DNA from: DASXRC01 sp036506495
Lineage (GTDB): Bacteria > Actinomycetota > Actinomycetes > Mycobacteriales > Micromonosporaceae
Direction of reading: 5' to 3'
Length of the DNA: 64,000 nucleotides
NCBI GenBank assembly: GCA_036506495.1
Contig: DASXRQ010000104.1
Coordinates: 1 to 64,000, forward strand
Positions 33,290 through 41,886 of the stretch are shown one piece after another. The notes under the pieces were generated by a model. The model had not been told where the DNA came from, did no database searches, and saw nothing but the letters and a program-made list of their open reading frames with translations. How positions within the stretch are numbered: the stretch's first letter is position 1; each line of letters opens with the position of its first letter. The position numbers were made by a program, and so were the translations under genes.

Positions 33290-34408
33290 ATGAGCAGCTC
33301 CACCTCCGGTGCGGGGCGCGCGGACGCGCCCCGCTTCGGGCCGATGTGGCTGTTCGCCGCGATCTGGCTGTTCTACCTCAGCGAAACCCTGCAGGCGCTG
33401 ATTCGCGAGGCGACCGGCTGGCGGCGCGCGATCGGGCTGGCCGCGCTCGCCGCCTTCTGCGTGCTCTACCTCTACGGGGTCTCCCGCGGCCGCCGGGGTC
33501 GGCTGACCGGCCGGGTGACGCCGCTGCGGCAGCGCTGGAGCATCCTCGCCGGACTCGCGGCGCTGACCATCATGATGGTGCCGGGCGCTCGGTTCCACGC
33601 GCTGGCGGCGGCCGTGTTCATCGCCGCGGCCGCCGCGCTGAGCCTGCCCGTGCGGCAGGCGGTGGTCGCGGTCGTCGCGATCTTCGCGCTCGCCGAGGCA
33701 CTGCCCTACTTCGTCCCCGGGTGGAGTGATAACGGATACGGCCTCGCGGTCGCGCTCGCCGGACTCGCGGTGTGGGGGCTGCGCACCGTCATGGACCGCA
33801 ACCAGCGGCTGGTCGACGCCGAACGCCGGCTGGCCGCCGGCGCCGTCGAGGAGGAACGCTCGCGGATCGCGGCGGACCTGCACGACATCCTCGGCCACTC
33901 GCTCACAGTCATCACGATGAAGGCCGAGCTCGCCGGGCGGCTCCTCGATGTCGACCTGGACCGCGCGCGTACCGAGCTGAAGGACCTGGAGAACCTGTCC
34001 CGGGACGCGCTCGCCGACGTGCGGTCGACCGCCCTGGGCCTGCGCGGGGTGTCGCTGCCCGGCGAGATAGCCGCGGCCCGCGCGGCACTCGACGCGGCCG
34101 GCGTCGACGCCGACCTGCCCTCGGTCGCCGACGAGGTGCCGAGCCGGTGGCGGGAGCTGTTCGCCTGGACGATCCGGGAGGCGGTGACCAATGTGGTACG
34201 CCACAGCGGCGCGTCCCGGGCCACCGTGCGCATCACGCCGCGCAGCGTCGAGGTGCTCGACAACGGCCGAGGGCAGTCGGCCGCGGCCAGCGACACCGGA
34301 CAGGGCCTTGATGGATTGCGGCAGCGGGCCATGGCCGCGGGCGCCGCCATCGAGGTCGGCGACCGGCCGGGCGGAGGTTTCCGCGTGTACGTGGAGGTGC
34401 CGGCATGA
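33290..34408 (+). CDS. Sensor histidine kinase (NarL/DesK type)
   Basis: 372 residues. Five or so N-terminal helices (about 15-155) form a membrane sensor without a large outer domain. The HisKA_3 motif RIAADLHDILGHSLTVITMK carries the phosphorylated His198. The ATPase region shows WTIREAVTNVVRHSGAS (N box) and EVLDNGRG plus GQGLDGLRQR (G boxes). The start ATG 33290 follows TAGCGT by seven bases and lacks a ribosome site, so it may have its own leaderless promoter. It overlaps the response regulator gene by 4 bp. Confidence 0.94.
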   Translation: MSSSTSGAGRADAPRFGPMWLFAAIWLFYLSETLQALIREATGWRRAIGLAALAAFCVLYLYGVSRGRRGRLTGRVTPLRQRWSILAGLAALTIMMVPGARFHALAAAVFIAAAAALSLPVRQAVVAVVAIFALAEALPYFVPGWSDNGYGLAVALAGLAVWGLRTVMDRNQRLVDAERRLAAGAVEEERSRIAADLHDILGHSLTVITMKAELAGRLLDVDLDRARTELKDLENLSRDALADVRSTALGLRGVSLPGEIAAARAALDAAGVDADLPSVADEVPSRWRELFAWTIREAVTNVVRHSGASRATVRITPRSVEVLDNGRGQSAAASDTGQGLDGLRQRAMAAGAAIEVGDRPGGGFRVYVEVPA

Positions 34409-35037
34409 GGGATGCCGCCACGGCGCGGATCCGGTTGTTGATCGCCGACGACCAGGCACTCGTTCGCGGCGCGCTGGCCGCCCTGCTCGAGCTCGAGCCG
34501 GACCTCGAGGTCGTCGCGGAGGTCGGTCGCGGCGACCTGGTGGTGGATGCGGCCCGCGCCAACCGTGCGGACGTGGCGTTGCTCGACATCGAGATGCCGG
34601 GCCTGGACGGGGTGGCTGCGACCCGCGAGCTGAGGGCCGCCGTCCCCGGCTGCCGCGTGCTGATGGTGACGACGTTCGGCCGCCCTGGCTACCTGCGCCA
34701 GGCGATGGCGGCGGGCGCCAGTGGCTTCGTCGTCAAGGACACACCCGCTCGTCAGCTCGCGGATGCCGTGCGGCGGGTCCATCGGGGACTTCGGGTGGTG
34801 GATCCCACGCTGGCCGCGGAGTCCCTCGCCCGTGGCGAATCGCCGTTGACGCTCCGCGAGAGCGAGGTGCTTCGCGCTGCGGCCGACGGGAAGACGGCCG
34901 CCGACGTGGCGGCCGAGCTGCACCTGTCGGAGGGCACGGTCCGCAACTACCTGTCCAGCGCGATCGCCAAGACCGGAGCGCGGACGCGCGCCGAGGCTGT
35001 TCGCCTCGCCCTCGAGCAGGGCTGGCTACTCGGCTGA
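34405..35037 (+). CDS. LuxR/NarL-type response regulator
   Basis: 210 residues. The receiver domain has LLIADDQALVRGALAALLEL with the acidic pair and LLDIEMPGLDG with the phospho-acceptor Asp. Residues ~145-205 are a LuxR helix-turn-helix (LTLRESEVLRAAADGKTAAD ... LHLSEGTVRNYLSSAIAKTG). It forms a pair with the kinase upstream and is likely to activate the ABC exporter, perhaps through the TGACA-TC-TGTCA site. Its stop overlaps the end of the convergent gene by 12 bp. Confidence 0.95.
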   Translation: MRDAATARIRLLIADDQALVRGALAALLELEPDLEVVAEVGRGDLVVDAARANRADVALLDIEMPGLDGVAATRELRAAVPGCRVLMVTTFGRPGYLRQAMAAGASGFVVKDTPARQLADAVRRVHRGLRVVDPTLAAESLARGESPLTLRESEVLRAAADGKTAADVAAELHLSEGTVRNYLSSAIAKTGARTRAEAVRLALEQGWLLG

Positions 35038-35694
35038 GCGGGCCCGGTCTGACCGGTGTGCCTCCCGCCAGAGCACGGCGCCGATCCAGACGAGGCCCGC
35101 GGCCACTACCGCGCCGTGGATCATGCGCACCACGGCCGGGGCGTAGAACTGCGGGATGAACAGGGCCATGCCGACCGCGAACGGAATTCCGCTGTATCGG
35201 GGCAGCACCGACGAGCGCCAGATCGCGATCGAGACCAGGATCGCGCCGACCCCAAGCAGTGCGAGGCCCAGCGCGAAGACGGTGGCGCCGACCGGGTGGC
35301 TCCGCACCGCGTCGGCGAGGTCGACCAGGTCGATGCTCCGGTCTTTCTTGGCCTTCGTGGCGATCGCGTTGAGCGCAAAGTCCTCGCCACCGTAGTACGT
35401 CAGGGTCAGCCCGGACCCGACCCAGGCGACCACGACCGCGAGAAAGGCGAGCCGCTCCACGCGGGTCCGGCCGACCGCATACCAGAGCGCGAGCAGGCCG
35501 AGCGGGATCAGGATGAAGCCGATCATCGCGAAGAGGTGGGCCGCTACCCACGCCCCGGACGACATCGACCTGATCGCACCGTCCTCTGTCGACTCATCGT
35601 GGTATGGCCGCACCGTCGGGTACAGAATGAACAACACGCCGGCAACGGCGAGCGCCGCAGCACCGAGGCGTACGCGGGTCGCGGATCCGAGCAT
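35026..35694 (-). CDS. Polytopic membrane protein, uncharacterised
   Basis: 222 residues with about six hydrophobic helices. A periplasmic-side loop (YHDESTEDGAIRSM) follows helix one, and a loop LTYYGGEDFALNAIATKAKK lies near the centre. I recognise no family. The ATG at 35694 was preferred because TAGTCT lies seven bases upstream, fitting a leaderless transcript; an in-frame start 108 bp upstream would run into the divergent oxidoreductase. Confidence 0.82.
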   Translation of the reverse strand: MLGSATRVRLGAAALAVAGVLFILYPTVRPYHDESTEDGAIRSMSSGAWVAAHLFAMIGFILIPLGLLALWYAVGRTRVERLAFLAVVVAWVGSGLTLTYYGGEDFALNAIATKAKKDRSIDLVDLADAVRSHPVGATVFALGLALLGVGAILVSIAIWRSSVLPRYSGIPFAVGMALFIPQFYAPAVVRMIHGAVVAAGLVWIGAVLWREAHRSDRARSAE

Positions 35695-35728
35695 GCGGAG
35701 CAGACTAGCCTGGGCGCGAGGGAGGCAG

Positions 35729-36604
35729 ATGGCAAAACTGACTATCGGGGTCAACCTGCCGACATCGGCGGCGCCGGGCGCCGATCCGGTCGCCGATGCC
35801 ATGCGGGCCGAGCGGCTGGGGTTCGACTTCGTCTCCTCCTCCGATCACCCGTGCGGCGCGCAGCCGACGTTCGAGACCTGGACGATGCTCGCGTGGGTCG
35901 CCGCGGCTACCTCGCGCATCCGCATCGCCACCCGGGTGCTCGGAGTCCCGTACCGGCCGCCGCCGATGGTCGCCAAGATGGCGGAGACGCTCGACCGGCT
36001 CTCGGGCGGCCGGCTGATTCTCGGGCTGGGCGGGGGGTTCTCGGACGACGAGTTCCGCGCCTTCGGGCTCCGCGTGCCCTCCCCACGCGACAAGGTGGAC
36101 GGGCTGGAAGAGGCGATCCGCATCATCCGGGGGCTGTGGTCGGAGCGGGCCTTCACCTTCCACGGACGGCTGTTCCACACCGAGGTCGCCGATGTCGAAC
36201 CCAAGCCGGAACACCGCATCCCGATCTGGCTCGGCACGTACGGTCCCCGAGCCCTCCAGGTGACCGGGCGGCTCGCCGATGGATGGATCCCGTCGCTGGG
36301 ATTCGCGCCGCCGGAAGAGGTCACCGGCATGCGGGCCAAGGTCATGGCGGCCGCCCGCGCCGCGGGGCGCGACCCGGAGGAGATCACCTGTGCGTACAAC
36401 GTTCAGGTCCGCGTCGACGAGCGCCGCGCCGAGCGGGCCTCGATCGTGTCGGGACCGCCGGGCGCCGTTGCCGACCAACTCGCCGGGTTCGTTGGGCTCG
36501 GGTTCGGCGCGCTGAACCTAATGCCGTCCGGGCCGGACGCGAGCGAACAGGTCGAGCGGCTCGCCGAGGAGGTCGTGCCGGCCGTCCGTGCTGCCGCCTC
36601 TTGA
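35729..36604 (+). CDS. LLM-class (luciferase-like) flavin/F420-dependent oxidoreductase
   Basis: 291 residues, TIM-barrel fold. It starts AKLTIGVNLPTSAAPGAD and contains FDFVSSSDHPCG, ATRVLGVPYRPP, and SGGRLILGLGGGFSDDEFRA followed by FGL. The coenzyme could be F420 or FMN; actinobacterial members mostly use F420, but no direct evidence is visible. GGGAGG precedes the ATG at 35729. The substrate is unknown. Confidence 0.9.
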   Translation: MAKLTIGVNLPTSAAPGADPVADAMRAERLGFDFVSSSDHPCGAQPTFETWTMLAWVAAATSRIRIATRVLGVPYRPPPMVAKMAETLDRLSGGRLILGLGGGFSDDEFRAFGLRVPSPRDKVDGLEEAIRIIRGLWSERAFTFHGRLFHTEVADVEPKPEHRIPIWLGTYGPRALQVTGRLADGWIPSLGFAPPEEVTGMRAKVMAAARAAGRDPEEITCAYNVQVRVDERRAERASIVSGPPGAVADQLAGFVGLGFGALNLMPSGPDASEQVERLAEEVVPAVRAAAS

Positions 36605-36619
36605 TTGCGTCTCCACATT

Positions 36620-36642
36620 TCATCTTGACAGTGGCAAGATGA
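36620..36642. promoter_or_regulatory. Inverted repeat overlapping a -35-like box before the DUF1707 gene
   Basis: TCATCTTG (36620-36627) and CAAGATGA (36635-36642) form a perfect 8-bp inverted repeat with a 7-base spacer. TTGACA (36625-36630) spans one arm and the spacer and is a good -35. The DUF1707 gene starts 38 bp further on. This looks like a repressor site, for example of a PadR- or TetR-like protein. Confidence 0.5.
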
Positions 36643-36679
36643 CATGCCAATGTGGGAGGTGGACGTAAGGAGGCGCACG

Positions 36680-37108
36680 ATGTCGAACGAGCTGGAGCGC
36701 GTGGGTACCGCCGAGCGGGAGGCGGCCGCGGCGGTCCTCTCCGACGCCGCCGCCGAGGGTTACCTCGACACCGACGAGTTCGCGGAGCGTTCCGCGGCCA
36801 CGTACGCGGCCCGCACCCGCGCCGATCTCGACCGTGCCCTGGCCGAGCTGCCGGCGGGATGGATGCGGGCGCGAGTCAGGACCGGCCGGCGTGAGCGGCA
36901 CGCCGCGGCGGCGCGGCTGGGCATGCGACTGCACCTCGTCGCGTACCTGGCCGGGTCTCTGCTGATGATCGGCATCTGGCTGACCGTCGGCATGACCGCT
37001 GGCGCCTGGTACCCGTGGCCGATCTGGCCGATCCTCGGCTGGGGTCTCGGCCTGGCCGGTCACGTCGTGCCGGTGAGCCTCGCCGTGCGCCGGCTCGTCA
37101 GCCGGTAG
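36680..37108 (+). CDS. DUF1707 protein with two C-terminal membrane helices
   Basis: 142 residues. The N-terminal DUF1707 domain (residues ~1-55) shows RVGTAEREAAAAVLSDAAAE and GYLDTDEFAERSAATYAART. A basic linker leads to two hydrophobic segments (about 80-102 and 108-132) with Trp-rich edges, like 2TM small membrane proteins. The start ATG has a textbook TAAGGAGG six bases before. Function is unknown. An inverted repeat in the promoter suggests it is regulated. Confidence 0.9.
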   Translation: MSNELERVGTAEREAAAAVLSDAAAEGYLDTDEFAERSAATYAARTRADLDRALAELPAGWMRARVRTGRRERHAAAARLGMRLHLVAYLAGSLLMIGIWLTVGMTAGAWYPWPIWPILGWGLGLAGHVVPVSLAVRRLVSR

Positions 37109-37117
37109 GGCCCTGGT

Positions 37118-37750
37118 TCAGGCAGAGAGCCGGAACGGCGGGTACCTGTCCGTGACGAGCGTGAACGCGTAACCGATCACGCGGTTGTGCCAACGGATGA
37201 CGCCCTCGACGAAGTCGAACAGACCACGCGGATACGAGCCCGTGAACAGGATCGCGAACCAGGCCACGACGACGGCGACGAACGCGCCTATATCCAAGAA
37301 GAACAGCACGATGTAGTGCGGGATCGCCAGCAGCCACTTGACGAGCGGAAGCCACCGGTTGAGGTCGCGGGCGGCGTCCGGGTACTGGTAGTCCAGGTGC
37401 ACCGACTGTTCGTCGTCGGTGGCTGGGTACCGGTCGTCCATCAGGGCCAGGTACGCCGTGACCCGGGTGCCGAACCGCTGCAGCTGGAGGTTCCAGTCGA
37501 ACCACCACCGCGGGTACTTGGTCCGGAACAGGATCATCAGCAGCGGCCCGAAGAACAGTAGCCCGCCGGCGCCCGCTGCCACAGCCGTCGTGTTGTCGCC
37601 GTACGACATCTGCCACGTCCCGCCCGCGACCGTGCCCAGCAGAATCAGGATCGGAATGGCCACGAAGATGCGGAAGCCGGTGGTCAGTCGGTTCAGCGGA
37701 CGATCCGGGTAGTCCACCGAGAACTGGACCGGGTATGGCGTCGGTTCCAT
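37118..37750 (-). CDS. DUF4389 membrane protein
   Basis: 210 residues. YPVQFSVDYPDRPLNRLTTG at the start and the duplicated segment ending VIRWHNRVIGYAFTLVTDRY are hallmarks of DUF4389. Several hydrophobic helices alternate with conserved Tyr/Pro-rich cytoplasmic turns. AGGAGG precedes the ATG by six bases. No function is known. It converges with the DUF1707 gene. Confidence 0.92.
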   Translation of the reverse strand: MEPTPYPVQFSVDYPDRPLNRLTTGFRIFVAIPILILLGTVAGGTWQMSYGDNTTAVAAGAGGLLFFGPLLMILFRTKYPRWWFDWNLQLQRFGTRVTAYLALMDDRYPATDDEQSVHLDYQYPDAARDLNRWLPLVKWLLAIPHYIVLFFLDIGAFVAVVVAWFAILFTGSYPRGLFDFVEGVIRWHNRVIGYAFTLVTDRYPPFRLSA

Positions 37751-37967
37751 GAGTACCTCCTAGGTTTCGCCGATCCGCGCCGACTGCCATCTTTGCGGTC
37801 CGGCGGCTCGTCCACATGCGACTCGCCGTAATCCAGCGCGACCTCTGTGAGCGCTTCGACCATTGTCGATCATTGACCCTTCTCGGTCAGCCTGCAAGCA
37901 TGTCGATGGCTCTATGCCTACGAGGCGTGCGAGCCCGACCGGATCCCTAACCTCCGGGGAGGAACAC

Positions 37968-38999
37968 ATGAGAAGCATTCGACGGACCGCGCTGGCCACG
38001 GCGACGGCCCTCCTGGCGGTCGGTACCGCGCTGGCGGTGACGCCCGCAGAGGCCGCCAGCACACCGCTTGGCGTCGACGGAGCGGCGGCGCAGGCCCGGT
38101 CCCTCGGCACCGCCCGCACCGCCGGTGGGTACCTCGACGCCAGTGGTCGCATGGTCATCAACGTGACCGACTCCCGGGCCGCCGCGCAGGTCCGCGCCGC
38201 GGGCGCGGTGGCCCGGCTCGTGAGCCGTAGCTCGGCCCAGCTCGCGCAGGTCCAGGCGCGTCTGGACACCGGCGTCGCCGGCACCGCCTGGTCCGCGGAC
38301 CCCGTCGGCAACCAGGTCCTCGTCCAGGTCGACCCGACTGTCACCGGCCGCGCGCTCGCCAGCCTCCGGGCCGCGGTGGCCCGTTCGGGTGGGGCCGCCC
38401 GCATCGAGTACCTCCGCGCGGAGTTGCGCCCGCTCATCTCCGGCGGTGACGCCATCTACGGCAGCCAGTACCGGTGCTCGCTCGGGTTCAACGTCCGGAG
38501 CGGCAACACCTACTTCTTCCTGACCGCCGGACACTGCACGGATCTGGCCACCGAGTGGTTCTCCAATGCCAACCACACCACCAAGCTCGGCGACCGCACC
38601 GGCAGCAGCTTCCCCGGCAACGACTACGGCATCGTCCGTTACCTCAGCACGTACCCGGTCTCGTCCATCTCGGGCACCGTCGGCAGCCAGGACATCACGT
38701 CGGCCGGTAACGCGTTCGTCGGCGAGGCGGTCTCCCGCCGCGGCAGCACCACCGGCGTGCACACCGGCACGGTCACCGCCCTCAACGTAACCGTGCACTA
38801 CGTCGGCGGCGGCACCGTGCGACAGATGATCCAGACCAACGTCTGCGCCGAGCCCGGCGACAGCGGTGGCCCGCTCTACGCCCAGACGGTCGCACTTGGC
38901 CTAACCTCGGGCGGCAGCGGCAACTGCCGGACCGGCGGCACCACGTTCTTCCAGCCAGTGACCGAGGCCCTCAGCAAGTACGGCGTCTCCGTCTTCTGA
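37968..38999 (+). CDS. Secreted S1 serine protease (streptogrisin/alpha-lytic-like)
   Basis: 343 residues. A signal peptide (MRSIRRTALATATALLAVGT..., cleavage near TPAEAAS) directs export. A pro-region of about 130 residues follows, as in alpha-lytic proteases. In the mature part the triad is visible: His in FLTAGHCTDL, Asp in GNDYGIVRY, and Ser in EPGDSGGPLYA. Paired Cys residues (YRCSLG with GHC, and VCAEPGDSG with GNCRTG) fit two disulfides. GGGGAGG lies eight bases before the ATG at 37968. A strong hairpin follows the stop. Confidence 0.94.
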   Translation: MRSIRRTALATATALLAVGTALAVTPAEAASTPLGVDGAAAQARSLGTARTAGGYLDASGRMVINVTDSRAAAQVRAAGAVARLVSRSSAQLAQVQARLDTGVAGTAWSADPVGNQVLVQVDPTVTGRALASLRAAVARSGGAARIEYLRAELRPLISGGDAIYGSQYRCSLGFNVRSGNTYFFLTAGHCTDLATEWFSNANHTTKLGDRTGSSFPGNDYGIVRYLSTYPVSSISGTVGSQDITSAGNAFVGEAVSRRGSTTGVHTGTVTALNVTVHYVGGGTVRQMIQTNVCAEPGDSGGPLYAQTVALGLTSGGSGNCRTGGTTFFQPVTEALSKYGVSVF

Positions 39000-39014
39000 C
39001 GGAGCCGCGCGCTA

Positions 39015-39049
39015 TCCGGTGGCCCTGGACCTGCGCCGGGGCCACCGGA
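39015..39049 (+). terminator. Rho-independent-type hairpin after the protease gene
   Basis: TCCGGTGGCCC (39015-39025) pairs perfectly with GGGCCACCGGA (39039-39049) across a 13-base loop. It begins 16 bp after the stop codon. No T-run follows, as is usual in this clade. Confidence 0.75.
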
Positions 39050-39169
39050 CGCTCACGGCCGTTTAGGTATCCGCAGGTCAGCCGGGTGGACACCCCGGAA
39101 CGGGTTTCGTAGCTGCGCAAACAGTGCGACCATATCGACAAACTCCGGCCACGAGGTGAGGAGTCGGCG

Positions 39170-39397
39170 ATGGTCGGTCAGCGGATCCACTTCGTCAACG
39201 AGTTCGCGCCCTGCGGCCGCGTGGTCGAGGGAGACCACTACCGGGACGCCGACGACGAGGGGCTCGTCTTCGTCGACGAGTTCTACGCCTGCGGTTGCCG
39301 CAAGATCCAGCACGAGTTCCACGACGGGAGCATCCAGACAAGATCAATCCGGCACGACGGAAAGGTGCTCTTCGACGACGGCGACCATGGGTGCTGA
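39170..39397 (+). CDS. Small Cys/His-containing protein preceding frdA
   Basis: 75 residues, with GAGG and GAGGAG-like purines before the ATG. It is rich in acidic and aromatic residues, with Cys at FAPCGRVVEGDHY and a YACGCRKIQHEFHDGS motif, and ends DDGDHGC. Four Cys and several His could bind a metal. Its last 11 bases overlap the start of frdA, which suggests coupled translation and a role tied to fumarate reductase. I recognise no family. The sequence looks conserved rather than random, but this was not tested. Confidence 0.7.
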   Translation: MVGQRIHFVNEFAPCGRVVEGDHYRDADDEGLVFVDEFYACGCRKIQHEFHDGSIQTRSIRHDGKVLFDDGDHGC

Positions 39398-41135
39398 AGC
39401 CGTCGCGACGCATGATGTCGTGATCGTGGGCGGGGGCGGGGCTGGGCTGCGCGCGGCCATCGCGGTGGCCGAGGCCGATCCGGGGCTGTCCGTCGCCGTC
39501 GTGAGCAAGGTCTACCCGATGCGCAGCCACACCGTGTCGGCCGAGGGCGGCGCCGCGGCGGCGATCGGCCTGGACGACAGCTTCGACGAACACGCCTACG
39601 ACACCATCTCCGGCGGCGACTGGCTGTGCGACCAGGACGCCGTCGAGAGGTTCGTACCCGAGGCGCGCGCCGAGTTGCTCCGCCTGGAGCACTGGGGCTG
39701 CCCCTGGAGCCGGGAGCCCGACGGGCGGGTGGCGGTGCGCGCGTTCGGCGGCATGAAGAAGATGCGCACCTGGTTCGCCGCCGATAAGACCGGGTTCCAC
39801 CTGCTGCACACCCTGTTCCAGACCACGCTGAAGTACCGCCCGGTCACGCGGTACGACGAGTGGTACGCGACGCGGCTGCTCGTCGACGACGGCCGGGTCT
39901 GCGGTGTGGTCGCCATCGAGCTGATGTCGGGTCGGATCGAGGCGATCACGGCGAAGGCAGTCATCCTCGCCACCGGCGGTGGCGGGCGGGTGTTCCCGTT
40001 CACGACCAACGCCAACATCTCAACGGGCGATGGGATGGCCCTGGCCTACCGCGCCGGCGCGCCGCTGAAGGACATGGAGTTCGTCCAGTACCACCCCACC
40101 GGGCTGCCGTTCACCGGCATCCTCATCACCGAGGCGGCCCGGGCCGAGGGCGGCTGGTTACTCAACAAGGACGGCTACCGGTACCTGCAGGACTACGACC
40201 TGGGCACGCCCACACCCGAGCCGGTGCTGCGCAGCATGGAGCTCGGCCCGCGCGACCGGCTCTCGCAGGCGTTCGTGCACGAGGTAGAGAAGGGGCGAAC
40301 GGTCGACACGCCGTACGGCCCGGTCGTGCACCTGGACCTGCGCCACCTCGGCGAGGCGAAGATCGAAGCCAAGCTGCCGATGGTCCGCGAGCTGTGCCGA
40401 GACTACGAGCGCCTGGACCCGGTGCACGAGCTCATTCCGGTCCGTCCCGTCGTGCACTACATGATGGGCGGGGTCCACACCGACATCCACGCCGCGACAC
40501 CGTTGGCCGGCCTGTACGCGGCCGGCGAGACGGCCTGCGTCAGCATCAACGGCGCGAACCGGTTGGGCTCCAACTCGCTGCCCGAGATCCTCGTCTTCGG
40601 AGCCCGGGCCGGTGCCGCCGCGGCGGCGTACGCCGTCGATGCGCCGCCGCTCGGTCCCGCCGTGGCCGGCCAGCTCGCCGACGAGACCCGACGCCTGCGT
40701 CGGCTGCTGGACCGCACCGAGGGCGCGGAGTCCGTCGCGGCGATCCGGGTGGCGATGCAGCAGACGATGGAGGGCGCGGCCGGCATCTACCGCGATGCCG
40801 ACTCCCTCGCGAAGGCCGTGGACACCCTGCGAGAACTGCAGGAGCGAGCCGCGTCCGCGGCGATCGGCGACCCGAGCCTCACGTTCAACACCCAGCTCGT
40901 CGCGGCGCTGGAGGTGGCGGCGATGCTCGACATCGCGGAGGCCATCGTGCACAGCGCGCTGCGCCGCGAGGAGTCGCGCGGCGCGCACCAACGCACGGAC
41001 TTCCCGCGCCGCGACGACGAGCGGTTCCTCGCGCACTCGTTGGCATACCGCGAGGCCGACGGCGGCTGCCGGATCGAGTACGCACCGGTCACCATCACGC
41101 GCTGGCCGCCCGGCGAGCGGGTCTACGGAAGGTGA
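39387..41135 (+). CDS. frdA: Fumarate reductase/succinate dehydrogenase flavoprotein subunit
   Basis: 582 residues. It carries the FAD and the dicarboxylate site. The dinucleotide loop VVIVGGGGAGLRAAIAVAEA is followed by MRSHTVSAEGG, where His48 is the expected covalent FAD attachment. HPTGLPFTGILITEAARAEG and RPVVHYMMGGVHTD contain substrate and catalytic residues. The C-terminal helical domain is complete. The start at ATG 39387 overlaps the small upstream gene. The iron-sulfur subunit starts four bases after the stop. Two separate short membrane subunits downstream suggest an Frd-type complex. Confidence 0.95.
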   Translation: MGAEAVATHDVVIVGGGGAGLRAAIAVAEADPGLSVAVVSKVYPMRSHTVSAEGGAAAAIGLDDSFDEHAYDTISGGDWLCDQDAVERFVPEARAELLRLEHWGCPWSREPDGRVAVRAFGGMKKMRTWFAADKTGFHLLHTLFQTTLKYRPVTRYDEWYATRLLVDDGRVCGVVAIELMSGRIEAITAKAVILATGGGGRVFPFTTNANISTGDGMALAYRAGAPLKDMEFVQYHPTGLPFTGILITEAARAEGGWLLNKDGYRYLQDYDLGTPTPEPVLRSMELGPRDRLSQAFVHEVEKGRTVDTPYGPVVHLDLRHLGEAKIEAKLPMVRELCRDYERLDPVHELIPVRPVVHYMMGGVHTDIHAATPLAGLYAAGETACVSINGANRLGSNSLPEILVFGARAGAAAAAYAVDAPPLGPAVAGQLADETRRLRRLLDRTEGAESVAAIRVAMQQTMEGAAGIYRDADSLAKAVDTLRELQERAASAAIGDPSLTFNTQLVAALEVAAMLDIAEAIVHSALRREESRGAHQRTDFPRRDDERFLAHSLAYREADGGCRIEYAPVTITRWPPGERVYGR

Positions 41136-41139
41136 GGCG

Positions 41140-41886
41140 ATGCCGGAAGAGATCACCCTGAGGGTCTCGCGGTACCGGCCGGAGACGGACGCCGCGCCGA
41201 CATTCCAGGAGTACGAGGTGCCGCTGCGCGAGGACTGGGCGGTGCTCGACGCGTTGAACTACGTCAAGGACCAGCTCGACCCGACGCTCGCGTACCGCTG
41301 GTCGTGCCGGATGGGGATCTGCGGCAGCTGCGGCATGACCGTCAACGGTGAACCAAAGCTCACCTGCGGAACGTTCCTCGTCGACCATGCTCCCGGGCCC
41401 ATCCAGGTGGAGCCGCTGCGCAACTTCCCGGTGATCCGGGATCTCGTCATCGAGATGACCGACTTCATGCACAAGCTCGGCTCGATCCAGCCGTGGATCA
41501 TCCGGGACGAGTCGGCCGACGACACCGACGTCGAGCTGCTGCAGACACCGTCCGAGATGGACGAATACCACCAGTACAGCATGTGCATCAACTGCATGCT
41601 GTGCTATTCGGCGTGCCCGGTGTACGGCCTGGACTCGAAGTTCATCGGTCCGGCCGCTATCGCGCTGGCACAGCGGTACAACCTCGACTCCCGCGATGAG
41701 GGCGAAGCGGATCGCCTCACCGTCCTCTCCGAAGACGAGGGCGTCTGGGCGTGCACGTTCGTCGGCGAGTGCACCCGCGCGTGCCCGAAGGGTGTGGATC
41801 CGGCCGGCGCGATCCAACGTGCCAAGCTCGTCGCCGCCAACGAGGCGGTAAGGGCGTTCCTGCTGCCGAAGTGGGCACGGAGATGA
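41140..41886 (+). CDS. frdB: Fumarate reductase/succinate dehydrogenase iron-sulfur subunit
   Basis: 248 residues. The 2Fe-2S ligands are in CRMGICGSCGM and LTCGTF. The second and third clusters use CINCMLCYSACP and CTFVGECTRACPKG. It passes electrons between the flavin and the membrane quinone. The ATG at 41140 is chosen because EITLRVSRYRPE begins the ferredoxin-like domain; a longer open frame lies inside frdA. The stop overlaps the next gene by 4 bp. Confidence 0.95.
   Translation: MPEEITLRVSRYRPETDAAPTFQEYEVPLREDWAVLDALNYVKDQLDPTLAYRWSCRMGICGSCGMTVNGEPKLTCGTFLVDHAPGPIQVEPLRNFPVIRDLVIEMTDFMHKLGSIQPWIIRDESADDTDVELLQTPSEMDEYHQYSMCINCMLCYSACPVYGLDSKFIGPAAIALAQRYNLDSRDEGEADRLTVLSEDEGVWACTFVGECTRACPKGVDPAGAIQRAKLVAANEAVRAFLLPKWARR

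Noticed and set aside
37873..37901. TTGACC-N17-AAGCAT as protease promoter
   Set aside because: The -10 is poor and other spacings fit as well; I could not support a promoter call.
39053..39322. 89-codon minus-strand ORF opposite the small gene before frdA
   Set aside because: Begins near the protease terminator, has no ribosome site, and mirrors the acidic small gene, which is better supported.
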